From Berberis thunbergii (Eukaryota > Streptophyta > Magnoliopsida > Ranunculales > Berberidaceae): 64,000 nucleotides of DNA. Location of the stretch: assembly GCA_003290165.1 (NCBI GenBank), contig QNQO01000652.1, forward strand, positions 62,001 through 126,000, read 5' to 3'. The notes under the pieces are model-generated. The model saw only the letters and a list, made by a program, of their open reading frames with translations, did no database searches and was not told where the DNA came from. Both the position numbers and the translations under genes were made by a program. Shown here in pieces: positions 32,903-45,500 of the stretch (position 1 is the first letter of the stretch; each line of letters opens with the position of its first letter).

Positions 32903-33090
32903 TTCTTTTTTTTTTTTTTTGATACACAAGACAAAAGGGAGATTTAATTAGAAAACCAAAGAGGAGGTGGGTAGAAGTAAGGTAGTAACTCATCACCTCA
33001 ATTACAAAAGCAAAACAAAAACAATGGAGTAAATAAAGAGCCCCAATTAAAGATGATACTGAGGAAGGATATGTCTCTGAGCACATCCCA
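32903..33090 (-). mobile_element. LINE 3' end with poly(A), minus strand
   Basis: Minus strand reads ...TTTTGTCTTGTGTATCAAAAAA with a 17-base A run (32903-32920). Before it a frame resembles plant LINE tails (HLLFGFLIKSPF). Upstream extent unknown. Confidence 0.6.
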
Positions 33091-34554
33091 CAACTCTAAT
33101 GCCACACAAGCACTTAGATATGTCTGTAAAGCAGAATAATGTCTTGTTTCTTCCTTTAAAAAAAAAACTCTGGAGTCACTTTTCTGCTCACCCTATTCAA
33201 ATTGTCTCAAGCCCCACCCAACTAGAGTGCTAGTCACATGAAACTTGACAAACATTTGGATAAGAATGCAAATAAGTGTTATTCCAAAAACAAATCACTA
33301 TATTTGAAGGTATAGCCCAACTTACTCCAAATTCTAAAAAGAGAGAAAAGCAAATTAAAAGTAAATGAACAAGAATAAGAAAATTTCAACGAATCCGTAT
33401 TTGTGATATAAAGACGACACTCATTAATTGCAAAATTTGACTTCTACCTGTAGGATGAACAAAATTTTCCAATGGAGGATGTAAAGCAATTGTCAAAATC
33501 ACACCAAAAAATTGTATTATCCTTATATGCTATCAAAGGGTCTTCCAGTGAATCTCTATTCTCCCCTAAAGCTTCTTCTGTGCCCTCTAAAGAGCACAGA
33601 TCCTCAAGTCTCTCAGTTTCAGTCCTACTCCAACCCTTCCTCCATCTTGTGCCTTCTTTCAATCTCCATAGGTTGCCTACTGAAGTTTCAGCAACTTCCA
33701 CCATAATTGGTGCTCCTCCCTACAGCTGCTGAGTACCAAATATCACAAATCTGGTGACTGAAAATTAACGACTTAAATCATCAGATATGGCACAAAGATA
33801 TTCACCCTTTCTTGATCAATCAAAACCTGTGCCAATTCATCAATGGATCTTTTCCACCACAGCGTAAATATCTTCCTGCTGTTGTAGGCAAATTTGTTGA
33901 ACTAAATCCTAGTTATGTAGTGCGGTACCAAACTGATTAGACACTTGTTATCACGCCACCCTCTATGAACCAATCACTTTTTTATGAAACTTGGGAATGC
34001 CTTTAGAATAATTTCATGCAGCAATCACTGGCCAATGACGAGTATGTGACTTCAACTGGTGTCCATCTCCAAAGGTACCAAATCCATCACAAAATACTTT
34101 CAACGGGCTAAGTCTCTTGCAAATTTTGAACCTTCTCCCTCTTCCACCATTCCAAGACTTGTGAGCTTGGTTACTCTCATTTGAGTGCCAGATTTCTTCT
34201 CCAAATATCTATTAAGCATCACTCCACTAATGGCTACCCAACACCCAAGTGACAATATGGCCGGCAACCAACCATGGATGTAATCGTCATGGTTGTCATA
34301 GCAACTATATAATGAGACGTTGATAATCGCAATTGAACGGATATCAGCATTCTCAGCACACCTGATTTTGTTCACCCTATTTGCATTGCAACAAATCTAG
34401 TCACTGCCAAATGTTACATGAGGTATGACGACAAACCCGTTGCTAAGTCTTTCACTGTGCCTTCGCAAGTCTACAACTCTAATTTAATTGGAAATTAAGT
34501 TTATTTAGTTAATAAGTATTATTTGGGTTGAACTTACTAAAGTACAAAATAGTA
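33091..34554. other. Region without assigned genes
   Basis: It has an 86-codon frame on each strand at 33444-33732 and a 91-codon minus frame at 34375-34100. None matches a family I know. Confidence 0.3.
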
Positions 34555-34562
34555 ATTAGGGC

Positions 34563-34832
34563 CAATGTTTTAAACAACGCTTTCTAGACTGATGTGATCA
34601 TTTTTTTTTCAATGCGAGGCGATGCATTGACAAGGCGTAAGGAGGCGTACACCTCAACTTTTCATAAACAAATCATAAAAAAATATAAATAATTTTTCTA
34701 AGTGTGCAATCACCAATGCAAGAAATAACATGAAACCAATCATAAGAACAATCATCTCTTGCGCATTACTGTAGCGATTTTTTGCCACTTCGCATCAATC
34801 ACTTTTTAAAAAGTCACTTAGGCACTAGTCAT
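34563..34832. mobile_element. Short hAT-like MITE, 270 bp
   Basis: Direct 8-mers AATTAGGG flank it (34555-34562, 34833-34840). It starts CCAATGTTTTAAACAACGC and has the GAGGCGATGC...AAGGCGTAAGGAGGCG subterminal words seen in other hAT elements here, but the inverted ends match poorly. Confidence 0.6.
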
Positions 34833-35489
34833 AATTAGGGTAAGGTTTAGTTAGTAATTGGCAATATAAATAAGGCCTAAGTCATCAATGCACGACGGTT
34901 AATTGAATATGAAGAATTGATTTTTTGTAACCATCTTTTATTTTCCTAAATTTAGATTTGTTATGGTTTGTTTTAGGTTTAGATTACAAAGCCAAAACGG
35001 TTTTACATCGATTTGATTGATTGTTTGAAGAAGAGAAGATCGAAGAAAAGTTGAGAAGGGAAGACATTTCCCACGGTCAATTGGTTTGTTCTTCAATTGG
35101 ATTCGTTAGTTGTATATATATTAAACAGTAACTAGTTAATACTAGACTAAAATGAAGTATTAGTTACAGATTTATTATTGTTTATTTAAACATCCTATTT
35201 ACTTTCTCATCCAAAACGCTTCGTTGAAAGCACTAAAAAAAGAGATGGGAGTTTTCCAAAATGAAGCAGGCAAGTTCAAAAAATAAAGCTTCAAGAGTTG
35301 CAACGCCGCTGCAACAGAGCTTCAAAAGACTTAGTAACCAGGACTGCATCTTTCTCACACCAACTACATTGTTTATTTCTTACGATGCAGTCATATGACA
35401 ACCTGTAACTGAATTCCTGCTGCTAATGGCTTTCTGCCTTAGATGTTGATCCTCTTAGATGGTAATCCTCTTACTCTTAGATGTTGAAT

Positions 35490-35690
35490 CCTCTTACTGA
35501 TGCCCTAGAATCGGCTCAATATGATACTCTCACAAGGCATGACATTTCCCACTCCTGCACCATGTTGCGCAGTTTATGAACCCACCAGGTACCCTTCACC
35601 TTGTCAAATGGATCTTACAATACCTCAACGGATCAATTGACCTTTGGCCCACTTCTACCCCTTGCTTCTACGATTGTTGCTCTGATTTCG
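35490..35690 (+). pseudogene. Ty1/copia pol fragment (RT-RNase H border)
   Basis: Frames give YDTLTRHDISHSCTMLR, then FMNPPGTLHLVKWILQYLNG and STPCFYDCCSDF, the copia pattern LTRPDIS...H...A.KRILRYLKG. Frameshifts and no flanking LTRs. Confidence 0.8.
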
Positions 35691-35699
35691 CATTGTAAA

Positions 35700-38600
35700 A
35701 TCCATTTTTTTTGGGTCCAAACTTTTTTTTTAATGCCAAGAAACAACCCACAGTTCCTTATTGTAGTGTTCAATCCCAGACTGCTCCCTTGCTCATGTTA
35801 CATTGAAACACAATGGATTACTCATGTACTTTCACGAGCTTCATTCACCTATTACTTTATATTGTGATAATATCAGCTCTACACACATAACCTCTAACCC
35901 AGTCTTTCACACTTTCCAAATATATTGAATTGGATTACCACTTCACAAGAGAGTGGGTTACTTTTCGCACTCATCATGTATAGTTAATACCTTTTGCCTA
36001 TATAACAACAACAGCGAGATACGGATACGAGTGTCGAACATTATGGGCAAAAAATATATGATAAGTGATATATTTGGGACACGATTCTACATTTTAGTAT
36101 TCTTTACATTTACAGCAATAAGTTTTGAATTCCACTCATATTCATTTACTTGTAGGTCAATATTGTTGCTCATGTATAATTAAGAATTGTCATAATATGC
36201 TAATAACATTAGTTAAGAATTGAAACTTTTCAAAAAAATATGTGATATGAAGAGTCTAATATGAGTAGTATTTGTGAATGTCAACAAGTGTATCCGTGAC
36301 TTTTTTTTTTGTAAAAATAGTGTTACATAGCCTTTTGTTGATCTAACTGACAATTTATCAACCAAGGGACTTCATAGACAGCAGTTTCCAAGGCTACGAT
36401 CAAAATTCACCCACCCATGAACGTCACGTGGGTGGAGTATAAAGCGATTCCCAAATAACAAAAGAGAATTACAATCCTTACTGGCGAAACATCTAAAGAC
36501 GAAAAAAAACACCTCATACATGAGAAATACTGCTAAGATCGTTATCAAAATGAGAAGTGAAATCTAAATGGTTCCAAAATAAAACTCTAACTTCATTAAA
36601 TATTGGTGAAGCACGTGCATGTATCCAATGTGAAAGGAATACTTCCTATTTGTAAGCCTGAAAGACTTCTTATTTGTATGCCTATCATTCAAGTTCGTTG
36701 TAAGCCCCCATCTCAGTTGGGGAGGAAAATGCAATTTAAGATACCAAATAGAGTATCTAAATTATCAAAAACAAGGTGTTCTCACAAAACATCGACCTAA
36801 CGTCATCCCTACCTTAAAACTTAGTTCTTTGATTTAACTCTTTCATTAACGTTCTTCCAGCCTTGTGTTCGTACAAACCACTCATAAGCAGAACTTTTCA
36901 TTCTCAATGATTTTCTTTACATCTCCGCATAATTCTTCTCAACACAAACTATCATCAACCATAACAGATGCTATCCACCATTGTGCTCCATGTTTTACTA
37001 AGGATTATGGCAAGAGAGCTATATGGGACTGAAACTAGAGCTGGAAACTAAGTCAGAAAAGTGTTGAATGGGAAGGGGAAGTAAACAAAGAATCGCATCA
37101 GAAACACAGTCGTTCTCTCGCTGATATCAAACTCCTCATTCTTTGTGTTGCTCTCTCTTGTGTGGGGTAACCCCTACATGCCCGCATTGGTCCAAAACGG
37201 CTTAGTTTAGATTATGCCTGATTGGAAGAGTATTGTCGCCATTGTCAGGGTGATGTATGGAGGGTAAGAGAGTAGTATAAACAAACTATAGGTAAAATAA
37301 TAAAATGAAGTCACTCTGCAGGTAAAAAACCAAGTAAACAATCAAGATGTTCAAATAGCTCTTTATCGAAAAAGTAACCATTTGTGGAGAAAGTAACCAC
37401 TTAGCAAGGATTGCGATTCGTTTTTTGAGTTAATTTCGGTTTCTTATTTTAAGTTTCAGTGTGTAAAGAAAAAATGTATAAATTTCGAGGATACATAAAA
37501 AATATATAATGAATTTCAAGGGTATATGAAATATGTGGAAAAAAATAAGATGCAAATAATAAATCTATTAAACACATTAAATAAAGCCTAAATGCCAAGA
37601 AATGAAAGAAACGGGAAATCAAAATTAAGGGGTGGTTTCAAAAATCAATAAATAATTAGAAGAAATGATAATTAGAAAAAACCTCAAAATTTATGAAAAA
37701 ACTCTACAATTTTTCGAAGAAACCCCTCGAAAAAATGTAAGTTTTGGTAGTTGGTAATTTAATTTTTATGAAAAACACCGAAATTGATGAAAAAAACCAC
37801 AAAATTTTTCAAAAAAAAAAAGGCCTTGAAAAAATGTGAAATTACATTTCGCCATTTTTCTTTTTGAAATTCAAGAAAAATGAAATTATCGGTTCCTTGC
37901 CACTTGGTAAAGAACAAAAGAATTATAACTAACAGGAAGATAATGACATTCGTACAAACAAAGTACATGCAGAAGGGATGAGATCAAAGATGCCAAATCA
38001 ATGTCTACAAGGCTGCCTAACTAAGATAGATCAGTACAACCATGAGACTAACAGCAAGTGTAGGACTATAGAGTGATAACCAAATAGAGTGATAGACTAA
38101 CCGAAAAATGAGGAACGACTTACTGAATAAAAGGACAACCAAACTCATAAATCAGAAAGTTATAGCAGAATCAGAACAAAGAATTGCCCTTTGAATAACA
38201 CGACTTAATTCATTGAACAGTAGAATACAAAACATCCTCAAGATCAAGTTACGTGGTGAACCATAAGATCCATAACTCGTAACAGACAGCTAGTTTTAAA
38301 AAAAAAAATTTAAAAAAGTGATAACATGTCTCCACCGAACAAAGAAAAGTATCAATACGGAAGGTGTCAAATGGAGGAAGTATAAGTAAATAATATCTTA
38401 TAAAATTTACTCTCACCAAAACCACAAAATTGAGGTTACCGATATAATAGATATATGCGCTTCCCAAACGATTTTGTACTATTGTAGAGATGTTAAATCT
38501 AATCATAATTCATAAATCAAGTGAAAGTAAGAGTGGAGAAGTGGGACTACAATATACAACGGTGGGTACCAATAGTACAACTACATCGTAAGCTCAAACG

Positions 38601-38740
38601 ATACTACCATGGACAAACACATGGGGAATTTAGGCCCATGGATAACTGGAGTGACTCAATATTCCAACAATGTCCAGCTCAAAAGAGCGTTCAATCCTCT
38701 CATGCTGAATATCTACATCAGTAACATTTTTTGCAATTTT
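35700..38740. other. Intergenic, mostly AT-rich
   Basis: At 36013-36030 GATACGGATACGAGTGTC resembles the subterminal words of the element at 30526 and may be a fragment of that family. Runs of near-repeated AAAATTTTTC/GAAAAAACC occur at 37675-37850. No gene was recognised. Confidence 0.35.
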
Positions 38741-38744
38741 TATC

Positions 38745-39590
38745 AGGCAAAACAAAGTATTTTATTGATTAAAGGTTAGTGAAAGAGAAATTCACTATAA
38801 AAAATCAGAAAATCCCACCCATACACAACTAAAGCTATGTCCACTCAAACCCAAATCAAAGATCTCATGTTTATATCAAGTTTCCAACAGATCACTGTTT
38901 ACTGCCAAAAAATCTCTGGTTTCTTCCCTTCCATATATTCAAAGCTATTGTGCAAGGCAACCTGTCCAAAATCCGAATTGCCTTAAATGTAAGGTTCGAG
39001 GTCGTCCATCCCAGAAATGATTAAAAAGTACTTCCAGATACTCACTAGTCTGGCCGAGCAACTTTAAATTTCGCAAGAAAGAACTACCAAATTCATTTGG
39101 AGTAAGAGCAATTCACCAGAATGGTTAATATCTTCATCATGCTGCTCACAGAGCAGGCATCTATTAGTTTAATCATACCCCTTCTCCTGAGATAATCTAT
39201 GGTTAAGATTCTCCCTTGTAAATCATTCCACAAGCTGAAGTGAGACCTGAAGGATGAAGCAAGCAGACTCACTATATAGAATGATTCCATTGTGAACTGA
39301 TTTGTCCCATCTTGCCAAGCCCAACAATTATCCTTCCCATTCAGAGATAACTTCTGAAGCAAATTCAAAAAGAGCACCAATCCGATCCACCTCCCAGTAC
39401 CAAATTGAAGATTCCAGGCCAGATAATTTCCAATCTTCACACTGAAAGAGTCAACACTTACTTTCCGATTATTAGATAAACCATAAATTACAGCAGACAT
39501 ACATGAGATCCATGATATAGCAGAAGAACCGGTAACATGATGGCATAGATGAAACAAAATCTTCCCGCAACCAGCATGCGCATCTTGCAC
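38745..39590 (-). pseudogene. LINE ORF2 C-terminal fragment (zf-RVT region)
   Basis: The 165-codon minus-strand frame (39590-39093) has the pattern that follows plant LINE reverse transcriptase: DNCWAWQDGTNQFTMESFYI, LWNDLQGRILTIDYLRRRGM, then LIDACSVSS. The usual downstream IWKGRNQRFFGS is read near 38930. The 3' end falls near 38745 at AATAAAATACTTTGTTTTGCC. The polymerase core is absent. Confidence 0.8.
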
Positions 39591-39599
39591 ACCTGCCCC

Positions 39600-42507
39600 A
39601 TTAACCCCAGACCCCTAATGCCTTGCCTCACCCCGCCCCATCTCATTAGATAATTTTACTTTAGGATTATTTGATTCCATTATGCATCTAAATGAATAAG
39701 AATTAATGCCACTTTTTAATAGAATTCAAACTAAAGGAAACTATTAAAAATCAAATTCCTCTTCTCATTTAATTGCATTATATAAAGTCACACTCACAAC
39801 TAGTAAAAGCTTTTATAAATCAAATTCCTCTAATTATATTAAATAGTGTACAACTAATAAAAACTGTTTGGTTGTCAACTGTCAAAATATATTTATCTCA
39901 TCTCATTAAATTGCATTTACGACTCAACAAAAAAAACAGTAGAGCCTGCTATCTCCTAAAAAAGATAGCACCTTCTCAACTCCAGGCGAAGGTCAAACAA
40001 TCACAATAGTTTCTGAAAAAGAATTTGCTTTCATTAAAAATATTAACAACCCAGGTGAAGGTAGCATCTTCGCAACTCCAAATTCTACATGCTTCAGGTT
40101 TTAAGTGGAGCCCAAAAATCTGTCCAAAGCCCATTATTACTGCCTACCCCTGTCCCATTAGGGATGTGGCAAAGCGGGGACCACAATACCAGGTCAAACT
40201 TCAATTCCTAGTAGCGAATGCCAAAGCATACAGTAGTCCTAAAAATTAAAGATTGTTCTGTTTGCATCAATAGTTTCAAAATATAAGGTTCAAGTCCTAT
40301 CATCGCAAGGGCACTTCAAATACAGAAAAAATGACAATCACAAACAATGATAACAAGTTATAAACAGAAAATAAGGCAATTAAGAGCAAAGCATACCTTT
40401 CCAGAAAGAAGATGAGAAAGAGCTAGCATCCTGAGGAAGACAAAATGAGAGGTGTTAAAAAGAATGCTTTGAAATAGCAGCAAAAGAAATATGCCAAAGA
40501 ACAATGTAAATAGAATCAGAAACTGTATCCAAACAGAGTTAATTTCAGCAATCAGGTATTATTTCATATGACATAGCATTTATTGACATTCTGCATTTTC
40601 TCTTCCTGCTCACAAGGCTGATGGCATAGAAATTCCTGTATTTAGACACAAACATATTTAGCTCTACTCTTCTTTCATTTTTCTTTTTCTACTAAGTGAT
40701 CACATTCAAGAATTTGATGGTTAACACTTGGAGGACAAAAAAAGGAAAACGAATCCAAAAATAATACATGAATCAAAAGAAATAACATGATGATAAAGAA
40801 CAGGAAAATGCCATCTTTGGTCTTAAAATGACATCACAGCCTTGTTGAGTATAATATGTCATGGACACATGTAATAATATCAATATAACCATGACAATGA
40901 CCATGCCATATTCTATGCATCTACAGGTTATGGTTTTCTTTTATATCTGCTTTCTCAATCTCATAACTTACAGATACAAAGAAAACCTAAGAATGCAATG
41001 GTTGATGACTTCTAGATGTAAGACAAGACAAAAACACAAACATAGATGATGAAATAGAGTTCAAGGCCACATACAGACAAATGGCCTCAAGAAGAAAGGT
41101 GTGAGGCTCACAAGCATTCATTTTCTGAATAAAAACTAAAATATGGAAATATAGTGCTATCATTTTGTAAGCACAACACATTCATAAGTTCGACTAACAG
41201 AAACATCATAGTAAAACCCAAAATGAAACAAATTGATAGTTCATACTTTCAGTTACTGAAGTGTTTATTCCTAAAAGAAGGAAGCAGTAGTTGAATAACA
41301 AAAGAGCTCAAACTAAATAAGAAAACAGTAGCACCAGGAATGAAATTTGGAACCTTGTATAATTTGAGGCCCTCCACTATGATGCCCTGTTTCCGCATAA
41401 TATTTGAGTAAGCTGCAAGCCGGTGAACAGAGAAGAGCATCCCTTTAATTTGTCAAAGAATAACCCTTCAATGCATTTTAAAGTATTCAGTGCTGTTACA
41501 TTTGTACTGATTTCCCTAAAGTAAAGACACAAAAGTGATAAGATTTGCAGATTTGCACCTAAATTTGAACTAGCTGATCAATCTCATAGATAGATGTACT
41601 TATTAATCAGGTCTCTGTAGGTATGCGTGTGTATTTATGTGCAGTGGCAAGCTAGGGTATCATCGAGATCAACCTAAATACCAAAAAACTAATGAACAAT
41701 AAAACTCTAACACTTTTACCATTTAGCCACTTCAAAGTATTGGTAAATGCTCTATGCAGTTATTGTAATATACAATAGCCTTCCACACTTCTTTACTTGA
41801 AAATGCAGAGCTATTACATGTGCATTCCACCATCCACCCAAGTACTACTTATTCCATAAACTTAGCTGTACATTTTCGGGTTGCCACCCTTCTGAGTCTA
41901 AAGATCTTATTACAACCGAACTGCGCTCAAGGTAAAAATTAATAAATAAATAAATAATAACAAAAAATTCTTTCCCTAACAAAGACCAATACTTATGTAA
42001 TCAACTGAAAATGGCATTTCTAGGGGGGGGGGGGGGGGGGGGAGGACAAATAGGTGTAGCTATGATGGCTACAGTGTTCATATTGAAAACAGTTAATACT
42101 GACGCACAAACACACAGCAATATGATAATACAGGAATAATTCCTTCTTATATCACCAAAGTTGTCTCATATCTAAACCAAGAAAAGACTTGGCCAAGCAG
42201 TAATTAAAGAGCAACTATCATTTCATGATATGGCACTGTTCAGTCAGGTACTCGACATCCAAAGCTATACAAACTTAACAACAATAAGTAAGAACATGAC
42301 TCTCCTTTGAACTTGATAGATAACAGATTCGAGCAACTATGTAATACGTGACAACCGAGTAAATGTTGCAGACATCAAAAGTTCTCCAGACCATCATCCA
42401 TAACAACCACTTTGTATGTGTGAGGCTTCTCAACAGGTAGTATGACCTTCCATATAATCGGCTCTCCAAGATAAAATTAAAAGCATCACAAAGAAAAAGT
42501 GGGCTAC
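39600..42507. other. Downstream of the kinase gene; no other gene seen
   Basis: This probably includes the kinase gene's 3' untranslated region at its right side. A run of 20 G lies at 42023-42042. No coding frame is convincing on either strand. Confidence 0.35.
42023..42042 (+). repeat. Poly(G)20 tract
   Basis: Twenty consecutive G on the plus strand (C on the kinase transcript strand), about 470 bp past the kinase stop codon. Confidence 0.95.
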
Positions 42508-45500
42508 TCAAGAAACAGTTCGTCCATAGCAAACTGAGGCAATATACAGATTTTTAGCCCATTTTTCCTGCAACAAGCACCAAGGTGATTTCAGAAACCA
42601 GGAAGAGGTGTTTCAGAAATATCAGCATTGGAACAGCCACTATTAAGAAATTACCTTAACATGTGTGCTTGGAAATGCGGAAGTCCTTAGGGTCTCTTGA
42701 GTTTCATCGACAAGCTTTCTTCTAGGCACACTAAGAACCAAAGCAGCCTGGTCAAAAGTTGCTGCTGTTGCAGTGATGCGATAGCCAGTATCCCATCTAC
42801 GATGAATTCCCTCACTGGGGTACAGAAAATCAAGCTCGACAACCTGTAATAAAAGCAGACCATCAGTATGAACTATTAAGACGTTCAGCACAAACAACAT
42901 ATTGAACAGACAGGGTTAACTCAATAGGACCTGATCTGAAAATCCTGCATTGCGAGACATGACCACACCCCATCTATTCCCCGCAGTAGCCATTGATGTA
43001 ACATAGAAACCTTCTCTCCATTTTTGTTTATCCACTTGAAAGGAAATGAATCACTCACTTTGTAAGATTGTTGTGCATATTGTGTACCTGCATTCAATGA
43101 ATCCAATGGGAGTTTGAAACATGTATGTGAAAAGTTACAAAAACTATTTTTTTTCCTGGTACAACCAAGAAGATCACCTTTAGACATTACTACTAAGGCG
43201 CTCCCATTGTTAGCCCCTGCGATTGCACTGATATAATAGTTCTTCTCCCATTGCTCCATGATCCATTCCTTCCAAAAGATGAAATGACATTTAATTATAT
43301 TTCACATATTCATTAACATTACGCCATAATAACACCTTAAGTATGCGACTACTTGTGCATAAGAGTGGATAAGAAAGAACTCACTTTATGAAGAAATTGC
43401 GGAGAAAGTTCATAAACTTGATCACTAAATCCTGTGCCAGCATCCATAATCAAAGCCCATAAATTCAGTGAAGAAGCCACACAGCTGATGAAAAGTCCAT
43501 CTTCATTCCCTTTCTCAATGTGTTGGGCAAGCCTACCATCTGCCACATTATAATGGTACCTAAAACAGAATGGAGCAGTATAAGCTTTTTGTTTATATAT
43601 GGACAAAATATCTGCTGCATTTCAGGTATATGAACCTCTGCTTCATAGGCCTGCGAGCATTGTAGACGCTTATCCACTGGGTTGCAGGCATACCCATGCG
43701 AACCTTCTTCCTAGGATGATTGTCATCTTCTTCATCCATAGTTAACCGGCCTCGTTTCTGACCAACCTGGAATATTAGCTTTACAAAGAATATAATTGAA
43801 AATTAGTATCATCAAAAGTGAGTTTTGAAAGGCCTCTACGACAATCATTCAAAAAATACAATGAGAAAGACATAAGTACCTTCTGAGCACCATCGGTATT
43901 GATGGGCCTAATGTCCGCAATAGGACTTATGACTCCATCAAAAAGAGAAATGCACTTCGCATAATTTGGTTCTTCATCAAATTTTAAGTTCACAACATAT
44001 TCAACAAACTGCCGAAATGGCAATGGACAGAAGCAACATAGTGCCTCAGGCGATGTCGCCATTTTCTTCTTACACACAAGAAAACCCTTATTCTCTCCCT
44101 GTTATATAACAAAATAATGTGTAAGCCAACACAATAAACAATATTGATGCCAAATAAAGTGGTTGGATTGGTTTACCTGGAACCCCTGCCATGGCAAACG
44201 ACCGCGTTGAAGAAAAATTAGTGTATAAGCAAGAGATTCCAAGTCGTCTCTCCTGCTTCCAGTTCTTCCAAGATGTGCATGCACACTAGCATAACGCACT
44301 GTCCCCCTGCAAAGAGGCTTGGTAAGCAGGTTATATAAAGCTCAAGTTTATGGCGTGCACACACAGGACTGCCTTCAAGTGCTCTCAATTTCCCTTTTCA
44401 GAATAAAGTCACTTGAACTAAGAAGATAGATGTGACTCTTAACTTCCAATAGACCTTTTTCATTTTAGGGGTAGGTGCAGTTCTGATGTGTGGGTGGGTT
44501 TTTTTTGCATCCCCTAAATGAAACATAACCTTCTAATTGATGTTGTTCTTGACATTGAAAAATACTCTTCTACTCATATCAAATAGCAAAACGGGTAATG
44601 CATGGTTTGTTGAGCTTCAGAACAAGGGGGAGGGAGAAGATCAGAATAACTAAATTGGACTAAAAGCAATATACTATCGTTCAGGAGGTAAATGCAATAA
44701 ATTATCCTTCATAAATATTGATCAACCAACTAAAAAAAGACCCTGTCCAGTGATTTAACTCCAGTCCTGTTGTAAAGGTGTGCTGGCCAATTTCTGCGCT
44801 AAGCAGGTCTGTTTAGTATATAACTTTTTGTTGAGCTTCCTTCATTATTAAAAATTACTATGTGCTTACTTGCTCACAACACAACACTTTGTTGATTTTA
44901 AATGATAACAAAGTAGTTGCACAGATGTAGAGACTACTCCACACCACTATAAGTGTTTTCTCATTCCATTCTACTACCCCACACCACCTACTTTCTTTCT
45001 CACACCACCTATATAAACAAAAAATCAACATTTTTCCCATCCCCATTCAAATCGAAACGCGATTCCTCCCCCATTTGAATCTCTTCCCTCTCTCACATTC
45101 AAATATCTTGCAAATCTCTTCCCTCTCCCTCAAAATCGAAACTCTTAAAAATCGAACCCCAAATCGCAACCTCCCCAAAAATTTTCAGAAAAACAATTTA
45201 ATCTCATGGAAACTTCAGAAATATTTTCAATCACAAAAACAAAGTAAACTTCAGAAAATACAAAAAAAAAACTATTCGCCTGAGGTTTTTGCAAAAATCG
45301 CATTGTTCTGGGCAAGCAAAAAATTTCAACAATTTTTTCCGGACAGATTTGGGGGACTTTAGTAAAATGACCATAACTTGCTCATTTCAAAACATTTTCA
45401 AGTGATTCAAGTTGTGTTCATTAAATAACTTTGGTACTACAACTTTTGTGTTTTGATCAACTTGATAATCGATTTGATCAAGTATATAAGTTGGCTGAAA

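Noticed and set aside
35999..36310. Complete hAT element related to 30526-31316
   Set aside because: Only one GATACGGATACG block and a distant GTGTATCCGTGAC block are seen; no inverted ends or target duplication could be defined.
37675..37850. Repeated AAAATTTTTC/GAAAAAACC words as a CRISPR-like array
   Set aside because: Unit length and spacing vary and no regular spacers exist; low-complexity AT sequence.
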